NCBI GenBank assembly: GCA_017433195.1
Contig: JAFRHR010000035.1
Span: forward strand, 1 to 41,289
Origin: a bacterium
Lineage (GTDB): Bacteria > Cyanobacteriota > Vampirovibrionia > Gastranaerophilales > Gastranaerophilaceae
DNA length: 41,289 bases
Reading direction: 5' to 3'
The notes under the pieces were generated by a model. The model was given only the letters and a program-made list of their open reading frames with translations, was not told the origin of the DNA and searched no databases. Both the position numbers and the translations under genes were made by a program. This document shows positions 33,864 through 41,289 of the stretch, piece after piece (position 1 is the stretch's first letter; each line of letters begins with the position of its first letter).

Positions 33864-34913
33864 ATGAGCAACGTAAGATTAAAAAACATTGTTAAATCTT
33901 ATGACAGCAAGAGTAATGTAATTGATAACATTAGTCTTGATATTTGGGACAGAGAATTTGTTGTTCTTGTCGGAGGGTCAGGCTGCGGCAAATCGACTAT
34001 TCTCAGGATGATTGCAGGACTTGAAGACATTACTTCAGGCGAAATCTACATAGGAGGAGAAAAAGTTAATAACGTTCACCCTAAAGACAGAGATATTGCC
34101 TTTGTTTTTCAAAGCTACGCTCTCTATCCTCATATGAGCGTATACGACAACATGGCCTTTGGTTTAAAAATGAGAGGCGTTGACAAAAAAGAAATTGATA
34201 AAAAGGTAAAAGAAGCGGCAAATACGCTTAACTTAACCGAATTTCTCGACAGAAAGCCAAAACAGTTATCAGGAGGGCAACGTCAGCGTGTAGCGTTAGG
34301 CCGAGCAATAGTAAGAAACCCGAAAGTATTTTTGATGGACGAACCTCTGTCAAACTTAGATGCTAAACTTCGTATACAGATGCGTTCTGAAATCAAAAAG
34401 TTACACGAAAAATTAAACACGACATTCATCTACGTAACTCATGACCAGACAGAAGCCATGACTTTAGGCGACAGAATTGTTGTACTTGATAAAGGTATAA
34501 TTCAGCAAGTAGATACCCCGCTTAACATCTATAACAGACCTGCAAATGTCTTCGTTGCGGAATTTATAGGACAGATGAATTTCATCACTGCTTCTATAAT
34601 TAACAGGACACTTATAATAGGAAACACCCCTATAAATCTTGATCCTGCCTCTTTTGAACAATTCGGAAACAGGCATGAAATTCTTCTCGGAATAAGACCT
34701 GAAAATATGACCGGAGGAGAAATAAAACTCAACGTAAAAGTAGATTTAGTTGAAATTCTCGGAAATGAAAAAATAATTTACTTCTATATAGATAACAGAA
34801 AATGTTCGGCAAGAGTTCCGGTTGATTACCAGGTCGGCGATACTTTTGAATGTGCCTTCTCCCCATCTAATGTTCATATCTTTGATATTAAAACGACTAA
34901 AAGAATAAATTAA
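33864..34913 (+). CDS. UgpC/MsmX-type sugar ABC transporter ATPase
   Basis: 349 residues. Walker A GGSGCGKST (residues 37-45), Q-loop FVFQSYALYPHMSV, signature LSGGQRQRVALGRAIVR, Walker B VFLMDEPLSNLD, switch His VTHDQTEAMTLGD, then the C-terminal OB/TOBE domain (NVFVAEFIGQMNF onward). This CUT1 subfamily energises uptake of sugars or glycerol-3-phosphate. No permease or binding-protein gene is adjacent, so it is an orphan that may serve several transporters, as MsmX/MsiK do. Substrate unknown. No SD; translation is likely coupled to the pseudokinase. Confidence 0.93.
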   Translation: MSNVRLKNIVKSYDSKSNVIDNISLDIWDREFVVLVGGSGCGKSTILRMIAGLEDITSGEIYIGGEKVNNVHPKDRDIAFVFQSYALYPHMSVYDNMAFGLKMRGVDKKEIDKKVKEAANTLNLTEFLDRKPKQLSGGQRQRVALGRAIVRNPKVFLMDEPLSNLDAKLRIQMRSEIKKLHEKLNTTFIYVTHDQTEAMTLGDRIVVLDKGIIQQVDTPLNIYNRPANVFVAEFIGQMNFITASIINRTLIIGNTPINLDPASFEQFGNRHEILLGIRPENMTGGEIKLNVKVDLVEILGNEKIIYFYIDNRKCSARVPVDYQVGDTFECAFSPSNVHIFDIKTTKRIN

Positions 34914-34939
34914 CATTCTTGTATTATTCTATTTTGTTA

Positions 34940-34945
34940 TATAAT
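34940..34945 (+). promoter_or_regulatory. -10 box directly before the MCE gene, leaderless
   Basis: TATAAT ends 8 bases before the ATG at 34954. A TTGTAT at 34919-34924 has a short 15-base spacer. No SD. Confidence 0.55.
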
Positions 34946-34953
34946 ATTAGAGT

Positions 34954-35592
34954 ATGAAAGAGAGTGTGGATAAAAATAAACTTACTCATAAGCAATCTGA
35001 GTTCTTCATGTTAGTTTTTATTCTCATTTTTTTTATAATAATGTCTGCATTCTTTTATAAACGCCACGTTAATTCTTATGAATACCACAGGATATTTCTT
35101 CAGGACGTTGACGGTTTAATCGTAGGTTCACCTGTCAGAATGATGGGAATACAAATAGGTTATGTCAAAAAAGTTAAAATAATCGGAGACGAAGTTTACG
35201 TAAAATTTGTGATAACCGACAAATCAGTAAAAGTTCCGCAGGGAACAACCGCAACCGTAGAATTCAGCGGAATGGCAGGATCTAAATCATTAGAATTGTA
35301 TCCGCCAACAGGGAAGGTAGATAAGCAAAATACCCCTGAACTTATTGTAGAATCACCAAAAAGACTACACGATTCTATGGCACTCGTAAATGTCATGTAT
35401 ACAAAAATTACAGATATTATAGACAAATCCGCACATTTTGGAAAACAATTACTATCAGCAGAAAAAGATATAAAAAATAATAAAGAGAAGTATTTACAAA
35501 AAGAAGATGTAGATGAATTTGTAGAAACATCAAACAGACACATAGAAAAAATAAAAGAAGTATTTAATAAAATAAAAAGGAGCAAAAAATGA
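34954..35592 (+). CDS. MlaD/MCE-domain membrane protein
   Basis: 212 residues. One N-terminal membrane helix (about 17-38), then an MCE domain (about 43-118) with IFLQDVDGLIVGSPVRMMGI, IGYVKKVKI and TATVEFSGMAGSKSLELYPP, then a long helical tail. MCE proteins form hexameric rings that carry lipids between inner and outer membranes with MlaE (permease) and MlaF (ATPase). Neither partner is adjacent; the upstream ATPase is of sugar type, not MlaF. The stop overlaps the upp start by 4 bases, so the pair is co-translated. Confidence 0.9.
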   Translation: MKESVDKNKLTHKQSEFFMLVFILIFFIIMSAFFYKRHVNSYEYHRIFLQDVDGLIVGSPVRMMGIQIGYVKKVKIIGDEVYVKFVITDKSVKVPQGTTATVEFSGMAGSKSLELYPPTGKVDKQNTPELIVESPKRLHDSMALVNVMYTKITDIIDKSAHFGKQLLSAEKDIKNNKEKYLQKEDVDEFVETSNRHIEKIKEVFNKIKRSKK

Positions 35593-36239
35593 ACATGGAA
35601 AAAGTCAGAGTAATTACCAATCCGGTAATTTGCCAGAGTCTCTGCACAATGAGAGACAAAAATTCAGACTCTCAGAGTGTAAGAATTGCAGCAAGAAAAA
35701 TTACAAGAGTATTGCTTTATGAGGCATCAAAAAACTTACCTATGATAAAAAAGGAAATTGAAACACCGCTTACAAAGTTTGAAGCGCTTACACTTGATGA
35801 TGATATTACACTCATAATATCACCTATACTAAGAGCAGGACTTATTTTTACTGATGAAGCAATTGATATCCTGCCTCAGGCCTGCATACGACACCTCGGT
35901 ATGTACAGAGATGAAAAAACTTTAAAACCTGTCTGGTATTACAATAAAGTTCCTATGGAAGCACCGAACCCTGAAAAATTCTATATCTACATTACAGATC
36001 CGATGCTTGCAACAGGTAATTCACTTATGAATGCAATTAAACTTTACCTTGATAAAGGAATTCCTGTAGAACATATAAAATGCATTTGTATTATTGCAGC
36101 ACCTGAAGGGCTGGAAAACATCCAGAGAGAATACCCCGGAATTGAAATTATAACAGCAGCAGTTGATGACCATCTAAACGAAAAAGGTTATATAGTTCCG
36201 GGAATGGGCGATGCAGGAGACAGAATTTTTAATACATAG
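35589..36239 (+). CDS. upp: Uracil phosphoribosyltransferase
   Basis: 216 residues. Salvages uracil with PRPP to UMP. Motifs: SPILRAGLIFTDEAIDILP, PRPP loop ITDPMLATGNSLMNAI, and the C-terminal YIVPGMGDAGDRIFNT that binds uracil. SD AAAGGAGC lies 6 bases before the ATG, inside the end of the MCE gene. Ends in a clear terminator. Confidence 0.96.
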   Translation: MNMEKVRVITNPVICQSLCTMRDKNSDSQSVRIAARKITRVLLYEASKNLPMIKKEIETPLTKFEALTLDDDITLIISPILRAGLIFTDEAIDILPQACIRHLGMYRDEKTLKPVWYYNKVPMEAPNPEKFYIYITDPMLATGNSLMNAIKLYLDKGIPVEHIKCICIIAAPEGLENIQREYPGIEIITAAVDDHLNEKGYIVPGMGDAGDRIFNT

Positions 36240-36255
36240 AGAGTTATATGATTGC

Positions 36256-36294
36256 AAAGAGGATATCCTTTTTTAAGAATATCCTCTTTTTTTT
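36256..36294 (+). terminator. Terminator after upp
   Basis: 11-bp stem AAAGAGGATAT (36256-36266) with ATATCCTCTTT (36279-36289), 12-base loop, T run. It is also close to the 3' end of convergent fliD. Confidence 0.88.
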
Positions 36295-36309
36295 ACATAT
36301 AAAAATTAA

Positions 36310-38112
36310 TTAATAGTACAAAGATGAACTCGTTCCCATACCCAACATGCTATACATTTTCGTATATGAACTCTGCATAGTGGCTATAAGTTTTTCCATA
36401 GAAGCAAATTTGTTTTCAAGTGAAGATTTATAATTTGAAACTCTTGTTTTTGCAGTAGAAATCAAATTATCATAACGTGAAACCTGCTTACTGTATAAAT
36501 CATTTCTCGTTGCAAAGAAACCTTTTGATGACATAGAATCAAACATCAAATTGTTTAATCTGGTAAATACACCGTTTGTATATTCGGAATTATTACCTAA
36601 TAATAATTTTTTAACATCATCAGAATTATTTGAAACTGCTTCATGTAATTTTCTTGCATCGAGCGAAAGTAATTCAGTATTTGCAGTAAGTGAAGCACCT
36701 GCACCCGCAGTAGATATACCGATTTGTGAAAGTAATTTGTATGTACCTTCATTATTTATCTGAGAATTTAATGTACTTTTTACTTTTGAAATTAATGATT
36801 TCAATGTTGAATCGGTATGCAATGCCCCTGATGCCGAAGTATATGAGTTTGCCTCTGATATTAAAGTATTGTACTTATCTACAAAATCAGCAATTGCATA
36901 TTCCAAATCAGCTGTATCTGTTTCAACGGAAAGTTTTTCTGCGACAAGTTTTCCGTTTACAGTTTCACTTTCTTTTAACAAATTTATAGTCAAACCGGAA
37001 ATACCGCTTACATCACTTGTAACTGTATTCGAATAAGAAACAATGTTAGTGCCGCCAACTATACCTTCTTCTGTTGCTCTGCCACCAATATTAATTAATG
37101 CGTTTTGACCTAAAGTCTGTGTATCCGGAGCACCTATATTAAACAATGATGAAAAATTAGTTGTACCCTCTTTTACATCGATATATTTTCCGCCAACTTC
37201 AGTTGATGTTAATATAAGCTTTCCTTCTGCATCATCCCAGGATGCTTTTACTTTTGCTGTTTCTGATGCATTTATAGCATTAATTAAATCACCTAAAGTA
37301 GTATTTTCGGTGATTTCAAAACCGGTTCTGTTTATTGTTAAAGTCCCTGCATTTAAAGAACCGCTGTTTGCATAAACATTGCTCTCATCAGTCTGTACAA
37401 GTTTTGTATTTAAACCCATTGCATAAAATTTCTTATCAGTTTCATAATAATAAGGACCGCTGACAGTATCCTGCTTTCTGGTCAGGCCTAATTTTGTAAG
37501 AAAATTAGATGTGTCGGTTGCAGAATTTAAAGCAACACTGTTATCATCAGTTCCTGCAAAAGTCAATGAACCGTCCTCATTAACACTCAACGCAGCACTA
37601 ATACCTTCATTTGCTAATTTTTCGTTAAATTCTGCTATAGTGTCATTTTTATCTATCTGAATATCATACTTTTCAGAACCTGTCCAGAGTGTTAAACTTC
37701 CGCTTGTAACACCCAAATCAGATAAAGATGTGGATTCTGATATACGCTTTGAAACACCATCTGAAGACTTAGCAACTGTTGCAGTTGCTAACTGTTTTAC
37801 AAAGATATTATATGTTCCTTCAGCAGCTTCTGAAGTTATTGAAGCTGTAAAATTCTGTGCATCTTCATAATTAACACCTTTTCTGTTAAATAAATCTGCA
37901 CTGTTACCAAACTTGGAATCAGTAATTGCATCCAATGCGGTCTGGACATCACTGAATAAAGACTGAATTTTATTTACAGCCGCCTTTTCAGCATTAATAC
38001 TATTCTGCTTTGATTGCAGGCTTGTAACTCCTACCTGTTTTATTGAGGTAAGTGCTTCAATCCATGATGAAGTGTCAATTCCTGACGCCAATCCGCTAAA
38101 TGAAATAGTCAT
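36310..38112 (-). CDS. fliD: Flagellar filament capping protein FliD
   Basis: 600 residues. Caps the filament tip and assists flagellin folding. FliD_N is marked by ISFSGLASGIDTSSWIEALT at the start, and FliD_C by ADLEYAIADFVDKYNTLISE, VSRYDNLISTAKTRVSNYKS and a terminal helix (FASMEKLIATMQSSYTKMYS). The repetitive, Ser/Thr/Asn-rich middle (about 110-370) forms the variable exposed domains. No other flagellar gene is in the window. SD AAAGGA is 6 bases before the ATG. Confidence 0.94.
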   Translation of the reverse strand: MTISFSGLASGIDTSSWIEALTSIKQVGVTSLQSKQNSINAEKAAVNKIQSLFSDVQTALDAITDSKFGNSADLFNRKGVNYEDAQNFTASITSEAAEGTYNIFVKQLATATVAKSSDGVSKRISESTSLSDLGVTSGSLTLWTGSEKYDIQIDKNDTIAEFNEKLANEGISAALSVNEDGSLTFAGTDDNSVALNSATDTSNFLTKLGLTRKQDTVSGPYYYETDKKFYAMGLNTKLVQTDESNVYANSGSLNAGTLTINRTGFEITENTTLGDLINAINASETAKVKASWDDAEGKLILTSTEVGGKYIDVKEGTTNFSSLFNIGAPDTQTLGQNALINIGGRATEEGIVGGTNIVSYSNTVTSDVSGISGLTINLLKESETVNGKLVAEKLSVETDTADLEYAIADFVDKYNTLISEANSYTSASGALHTDSTLKSLISKVKSTLNSQINNEGTYKLLSQIGISTAGAGASLTANTELLSLDARKLHEAVSNNSDDVKKLLLGNNSEYTNGVFTRLNNLMFDSMSSKGFFATRNDLYSKQVSRYDNLISTAKTRVSNYKSSLENKFASMEKLIATMQSSYTKMYSMLGMGTSSSLYY

Positions 38113-38161
38113 TTTGAATCCTTTAACTCTGTCGTATCCGTACTTAAAAAATGATATATTA

Positions 38162-38190
38162 ATTATATACTATTTTAAATCATTTTTCAA
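38162..38190 (-). promoter_or_regulatory. Sigma70-type promoter of fliD
   Basis: Minus-strand TTGAAA (38185-38190), a 17-base spacer and a perfect TATAAT (38162-38167). A 9-base inverted repeat (AAAAATGAT 38147-38155 / ATCATTTTT 38179-38187) brackets it. Confidence 0.7.
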
Positions 38191-38284
38191 GTGCTTTCGC
38201 CAATTATATTAACACATATTACAAAATTTTTAAATAGTAATTTTACTAAAATTTTATCAGGTTTCAAGCAAAACATTTTTGTAT

Positions 38285-38290
38285 TATTAT
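38285..38290 (+). promoter_or_regulatory. -10 box directly before the U32-family gene, leaderless
   Basis: TATTAT ends 6 bases before the ATG at 38297, with no SD and no clear -35. Confidence 0.45.
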
Positions 38291-38296
38291 TTCCCT

Positions 38297-40057
38297 ATGA
38301 TAGAACTTTTAGCACCGGCACAAACACTTGAACACGGAATAGCAGCAATAAACTGCGGAGCAGATGCGGTATACATTGGAGCATCTGCTTTCGGAGCAAG
38401 AAAAAATGCGCCGAACTCTCTTGAAGATATAAAAACGCTTGTAAATTATGCTCATCAGTTCAATGTAAAAATATACGTAACAATAAATACTATACTCAAA
38501 GACGATGAACTCAAAGAAGCACAAAAATTAATTAACGAACTTTATAAAATAGGAGTTGATGCAATAATAGTTCAGGATATGGGGCTGCTGAACATCGAAC
38601 TCCCGCCTATCCCGATTTTTGCAAGTACACAGTGCAACAACAGAGATTTGGAAAAAATAAAATTTTTCGAAAACATAGGAATTAAACGTGTAATTTTAGC
38701 AAGAGAACTGTCAATCGAACAGATAAGAAACATTTGCCAAAACACAAATCTTGAAGTTGAGACATTTATTCACGGAGCATTATGTGTATCTTACAGCGGA
38801 CAGTGTTATTTAAGTGCTTCTATCGGATGGCGCTCAGCAAACAGAGGGGAGTGTGCACAACCCTGCAGAAAAACTTATTCATTGATAGATAAGAAAACAG
38901 GAAAATATATTAAAAAAGACGCACATCTTTTGTGTCTCAAGGATTTCAACGGCTCTAAACATATAAAAGCCTTGATAGATGCAGGGGTTACGTCATTTAA
39001 AATTGAAGGTCGCCTGAAAGATGTTAATTATGTAAAAAATACTGTTTTATATTACAGGCAATTAATTGATCAAATAGCCCCAAAATCCTCATCAGGAAAA
39101 ATAATCGCGGACTTTACCCCTGATATAAACAAAACTTTTAACAGAGGATATACGGATTATTTTCTTGAAAAAAGAAAACTAATACACAATTTTATATCTC
39201 CAAAATTCACAGGAGAGTCTATCGGAAAAGTAAAATCATCAAATGAAAACTATTTCACACTTGATAATAAAACTGTTATTAACAAACAGGACGGCTTGTG
39301 CTACATCGAAAATGACACAGTAAAAGGTTTTCTTGTAAATAACGTAATGGACGGAAAAATTTATCCGAACAAAAAAATAAAATTGCCAGTAAATACAATG
39401 ATTTACAGAAACATCGACACTGAATTTAATCAAAAGCTTACTAATTCAAAGACAAAGAGAGTTTTGGAAGTTTCACTTAAAATAGACACAAATAAAAAAA
39501 CAATTTGTGCAAAAGATACTGAAAATAACGAATACATAATGAATTTTGACTACGATGAGACCGCAAACAACAGCGAAAAAATGAAAGACACGTTTATTCA
39601 GCAGTTCAAAAAAACAGGAAACACAAATATTGAGTTTACGGATATTGAATTTGTATCAGATACAATGCCGTTTTTAAAAATTGCTGAATTAAACAAAATA
39701 AGACGGAATTTATGCGAAAAGATTTTATATGAAAGAGTAAAAAATTATAAAGGCACAAAACAAGAATCAATAAAGCCTTCAAAATATCCGCAGGAAGAAC
39801 TTGATTATCACGCAAATGTGTTTAATAAAGAAGCAAAAAAATTCTACGAAAAATGCGGTTGCACAGTAAAAGAATATGCGCCCGAATACACCAATGATTT
39901 CAGAAGCAAAGAACTTATGAGGACAAAACATTGTCTGAAATTTGCACTTGGAAAATGTCGAGCAAATGAAGAATGGCTGCTTGAAGATTCCGAACACAAA
40001 AAATATCAGCTAATTTTTGATTGCAAAAATTGTGAAATGGTTATAAAGAACCTTTAA
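38297..40057 (+). CDS. Peptidase U32 family protein (RlhA/TrhP-like RNA hydroxylation)
   Basis: 586 residues from the ATG at 38297; an upstream in-frame ATG (38279) would place the promoter inside the gene. Family members were named peptidases, but RlhA and TrhP make 5-hydroxycytidine or 5-hydroxyuridine in RNA with prephenate. Motifs: ELLAPAQTLEHGIAAINCGA, AVYIGASAFGARKNAPN, FIHGALCVSYSGQCYLSA, RSANRGECAQPCRKTY (cluster Cys) and KIEGRLKDVNYV. The C-terminal part has TKHCLKFALGKC and FDCKNC. It is shorter than RlhA and longer than TrhP, so the exact substrate is open. Confidence 0.92.
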   Translation: MIELLAPAQTLEHGIAAINCGADAVYIGASAFGARKNAPNSLEDIKTLVNYAHQFNVKIYVTINTILKDDELKEAQKLINELYKIGVDAIIVQDMGLLNIELPPIPIFASTQCNNRDLEKIKFFENIGIKRVILARELSIEQIRNICQNTNLEVETFIHGALCVSYSGQCYLSASIGWRSANRGECAQPCRKTYSLIDKKTGKYIKKDAHLLCLKDFNGSKHIKALIDAGVTSFKIEGRLKDVNYVKNTVLYYRQLIDQIAPKSSSGKIIADFTPDINKTFNRGYTDYFLEKRKLIHNFISPKFTGESIGKVKSSNENYFTLDNKTVINKQDGLCYIENDTVKGFLVNNVMDGKIYPNKKIKLPVNTMIYRNIDTEFNQKLTNSKTKRVLEVSLKIDTNKKTICAKDTENNEYIMNFDYDETANNSEKMKDTFIQQFKKTGNTNIEFTDIEFVSDTMPFLKIAELNKIRRNLCEKILYERVKNYKGTKQESIKPSKYPQEELDYHANVFNKEAKKFYEKCGCTVKEYAPEYTNDFRSKELMRTKHCLKFALGKCRANEEWLLEDSEHKKYQLIFDCKNCEMVIKNL

Positions 40058-40059
40058 AA

Positions 40060-40458
40060 TTAAGCCTTTTTAAAAACAGATGCAATTTTGCTAAACACAC
40101 CTGCCTTTTTTAACAAAGCAGTCGCAATCGTAAGCCCAACAACACCTGCAATAATTTTTACACCCAAAGGAGTTGGTAAGTCACTGTCTGTGCGCTTAGT
40201 TTTTCTGGCATTATCTATATCTTTATTAAGTTCTTTTTTTACTTTTGTTGATAATTCTAATTTATCCTGAGGTGTCGGCTCTGCAACACTCTTTGAAGGA
40301 GGCGTTATTATACCAAAACCCTTTGAAACTGCACCAACCACATTATTATTGTCATATTGTACTTTTTGTTCATTTTGCTCTTTTAGGTCTTTTGGCTGAT
40401 AACTAAAAGATTTCATTTCTGCTAACTTGTACGGATTTTGAATTTTAGTAATTGTCAT
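40060..40458 (-). CDS. Small protein with C-terminal membrane helix
   Basis: 132 residues, no family recognised. A polar N-terminal 95 residues, predicted disordered (QNPYKLAEMKSFSYQPKDLK; a Pro/Thr/Lys-rich section), precede a helix GVKIIAGVVGLTIATALL (about 100-117) and a basic end (SKIASVFKKA). Possibly a tail-anchored protein. SD AGGTG is close to the ATG. It follows the GNAT-like gene by 7 bases, so the two form an operon. It ends 2 bases from the convergent U32-family gene. Confidence 0.72.
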   Translation of the reverse strand: MTITKIQNPYKLAEMKSFSYQPKDLKEQNEQKVQYDNNNVVGAVSKGFGIITPPSKSVAEPTPQDKLELSTKVKKELNKDIDNARKTKRTDSDLPTPLGVKIIAGVVGLTIATALLKKAGVFSKIASVFKKA

Positions 40459-40465
40459 TTCACAC

Positions 40466-41119
40466 CTACATTAAACATCTATACATCAATAGTTTCGATA
40501 CATTTTCTTTAGGAAGGTACATCATTCCGGTAATCATCGGAGATACGCACGCCCCATGAGAAACTCTTAACCAGTCATCCATCTGAGCATTCAGATTTTT
40601 ATCGGTAAATCTGAATCCCAATTTATAGAAAAATCCAACAGGAGAAGTTTCGCCGTCAGTAACTTTTGCATTTAAAATAATTCTTCCGTTTGTATCTTTA
40701 TCCTGAATACTCATTTCAAGTAAAGACTTCAGTGTATCAGTGCCCCAACCTTGATATCTTTCAGGAGCCAAAATATCTTCAAGTTCATAGCAGGAATTAA
40801 AATAGTATTTTTTTATAATACTGCTGTCATTATTTTTATTAGCCTGCCCAATACCGCCTGTAATACCCAACAATGGAGTTTTAATATACAAACTCATATC
40901 ATTCGGCTTATCAATACTGATTTCATATACATAATCTTCCGGATAGGTCCCGAATGCCATTCTCTTATCCGAAGCATTAATCTTTTTATACTTAATTTTA
41001 GGAGTACATATCTTCATGTATCCCGGCGTAGCATCTTTTTCGCGGCTGGTATTACTAACCCCGCTCATTGGAGCCAGAGAACTTATTGAACTTACATTTA
41101 AGAAATTAATATTTCCCAT
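40466..41119 (-). CDS. Putative GNAT-fold acetyltransferase
   Basis: 217 residues. The C-terminal half carries GNAT-like features: ELEDILAPERYQGWGTDTLK in the place of the acetyl-CoA-binding R/Q-x-x-G-x-G/A motif, GRIILNAKV (beta strand) and GFFYKLGFRFTDKN (the common FYxKLGF motif of GNATs). The N-terminal 60 residues are unlike GNATs (NFLNVSSISSLAPMSGVSNT) and resemble the short Ser/Asn leaders of other lineage-specific genes here. Substrate unknown. SD TAGGAAA is very near the ATG. First gene of a two-gene minus-strand unit. Confidence 0.65.
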   Translation of the reverse strand: MGNINFLNVSSISSLAPMSGVSNTSREKDATPGYMKICTPKIKYKKINASDKRMAFGTYPEDYVYEISIDKPNDMSLYIKTPLLGITGGIGQANKNNDSSIIKKYYFNSCYELEDILAPERYQGWGTDTLKSLLEMSIQDKDTNGRIILNAKVTDGETSPVGFFYKLGFRFTDKNLNAQMDDWLRVSHGACVSPMITGMMYLPKENVSKLLMYRCLM

Positions 41120-41247
41120 TTTCCTACACCGTTACGTAACCTTACTTATATAAAGTCAATTTTTTGAGAAAATTTGTTATTTAGAACGTAATTATTAAGA
41201 AAATTTAAGCACATAAAATTAGTCACCGCAAAGTTTTTTGATAATGA

Positions 41248-41253
41248 TATAAT
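41248..41253 (+). promoter_or_regulatory. -10 box of the last gene, leaderless
   Basis: TATAAT preceded by TGA (extended -10) ends 6 bases before an ATG at 41260. Confidence 0.55.
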
Positions 41254-41259
41254 CATTTT

Positions 41260-41289
41260 ATGAGAAAAGGAAATCTTAAAAATTTAAAT
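41260..41289 (+). CDS. Start of a gene running off the right edge
   Basis: Ten codons (MRKGNLKNLN) are visible, open to the window end. The call rests on the well-placed TATAAT 6 bases upstream, the same arrangement as mgtE, mnmG and the MCE gene. The product cannot be named. Confidence 0.5.
   Translation, partial: MRKGNLKNLN

Noticed and set aside
1..41289. CRISPR array, prophage, insertion sequence or integrase
   Set aside because: No regularly spaced repeats, transposase or phage genes were seen; the window reads as ordinary chromosome.

Overview
The window is AT-rich, densely packed bacterial chromosome with about 37 protein genes and one tRNA. LptB and LptF homologues and an MCE-domain protein point to a diderm envelope. 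FliD points to flagella. A split spc ribosomal operon, many short lineage-specific membrane or secreted proteins, a cobalamin adenosyltransferase and a lack of photosynthesis genes fit a non-photosynthetic cyanobacterial relative of the Vampirovibrionia/Gastranaerophilales type. That placement is inference from gene style; no marker phylogeny was possible here.

Layout. 1-2457: end of an unknown gene, a type II asparaginase, and a convergent orphan DNA methyltransferase. 2643-3786: two lineage-specific small proteins, each followed by a strong terminator. 3906-5946: fau and cobO from a shared divergent promoter, then a secreted repeat protein behind a palindromic operator-like site. 5947-11824 (minus): SNF2/SWIM helicase, lptB, lptF and a phosphodiester glycosidase-like protein, the last three overlapping by 4 bases. 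12031-16140: a membrane-anchored beta-lactamase-fold protein, then rpsE-rpmD-rplO-secY. 16250-19053: a PAS/GAF histidine kinase and a HEAT-repeat protein. 19120-24839: a secreted protein, mnmG, argS and mgtE. 25002-31186: a lysine-rich small protein, then a minus-strand operon of seven genes (ClpX-type zinc finger, alpha-solenoid protein, ruvX, DUF1292 protein, tandem Clp-N protein, tilS, hpt). 31284-36239: tRNA-Gln, hemW, a degenerate histidine kinase, a UgpC-type ATPase, an MCE protein and upp. 36310-41289: fliD, a U32-family protein, two minus-strand accessory genes and the first ten codons of another gene.

Two themes stand out. First, the seven-gene operon holds two substrate- or adaptor-binding modules of Clp unfoldases (a ClpX zinc-binding domain and six Clp-N half repeats) with no ATPase attached, separated by a helical-repeat protein. 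This could be a scaffold or adaptor set for Clp proteolysis and is the best candidate for something undescribed. Second, at least eight genes have a TATAAT-like box ending 5-10 bases before their start codon and no Shine-Dalgarno sequence, suggesting widespread leaderless transcription alongside ordinary leadered genes that have SD sites and, for several, TTGNNN-N17-TANNNT promoters.

Other points: a histidine kinase that has lost its phospho-acceptor His and the ATP-binding signature residues, a ribosomal cluster missing its usual neighbours, and convergent gene pairs whose stop codons overlap.
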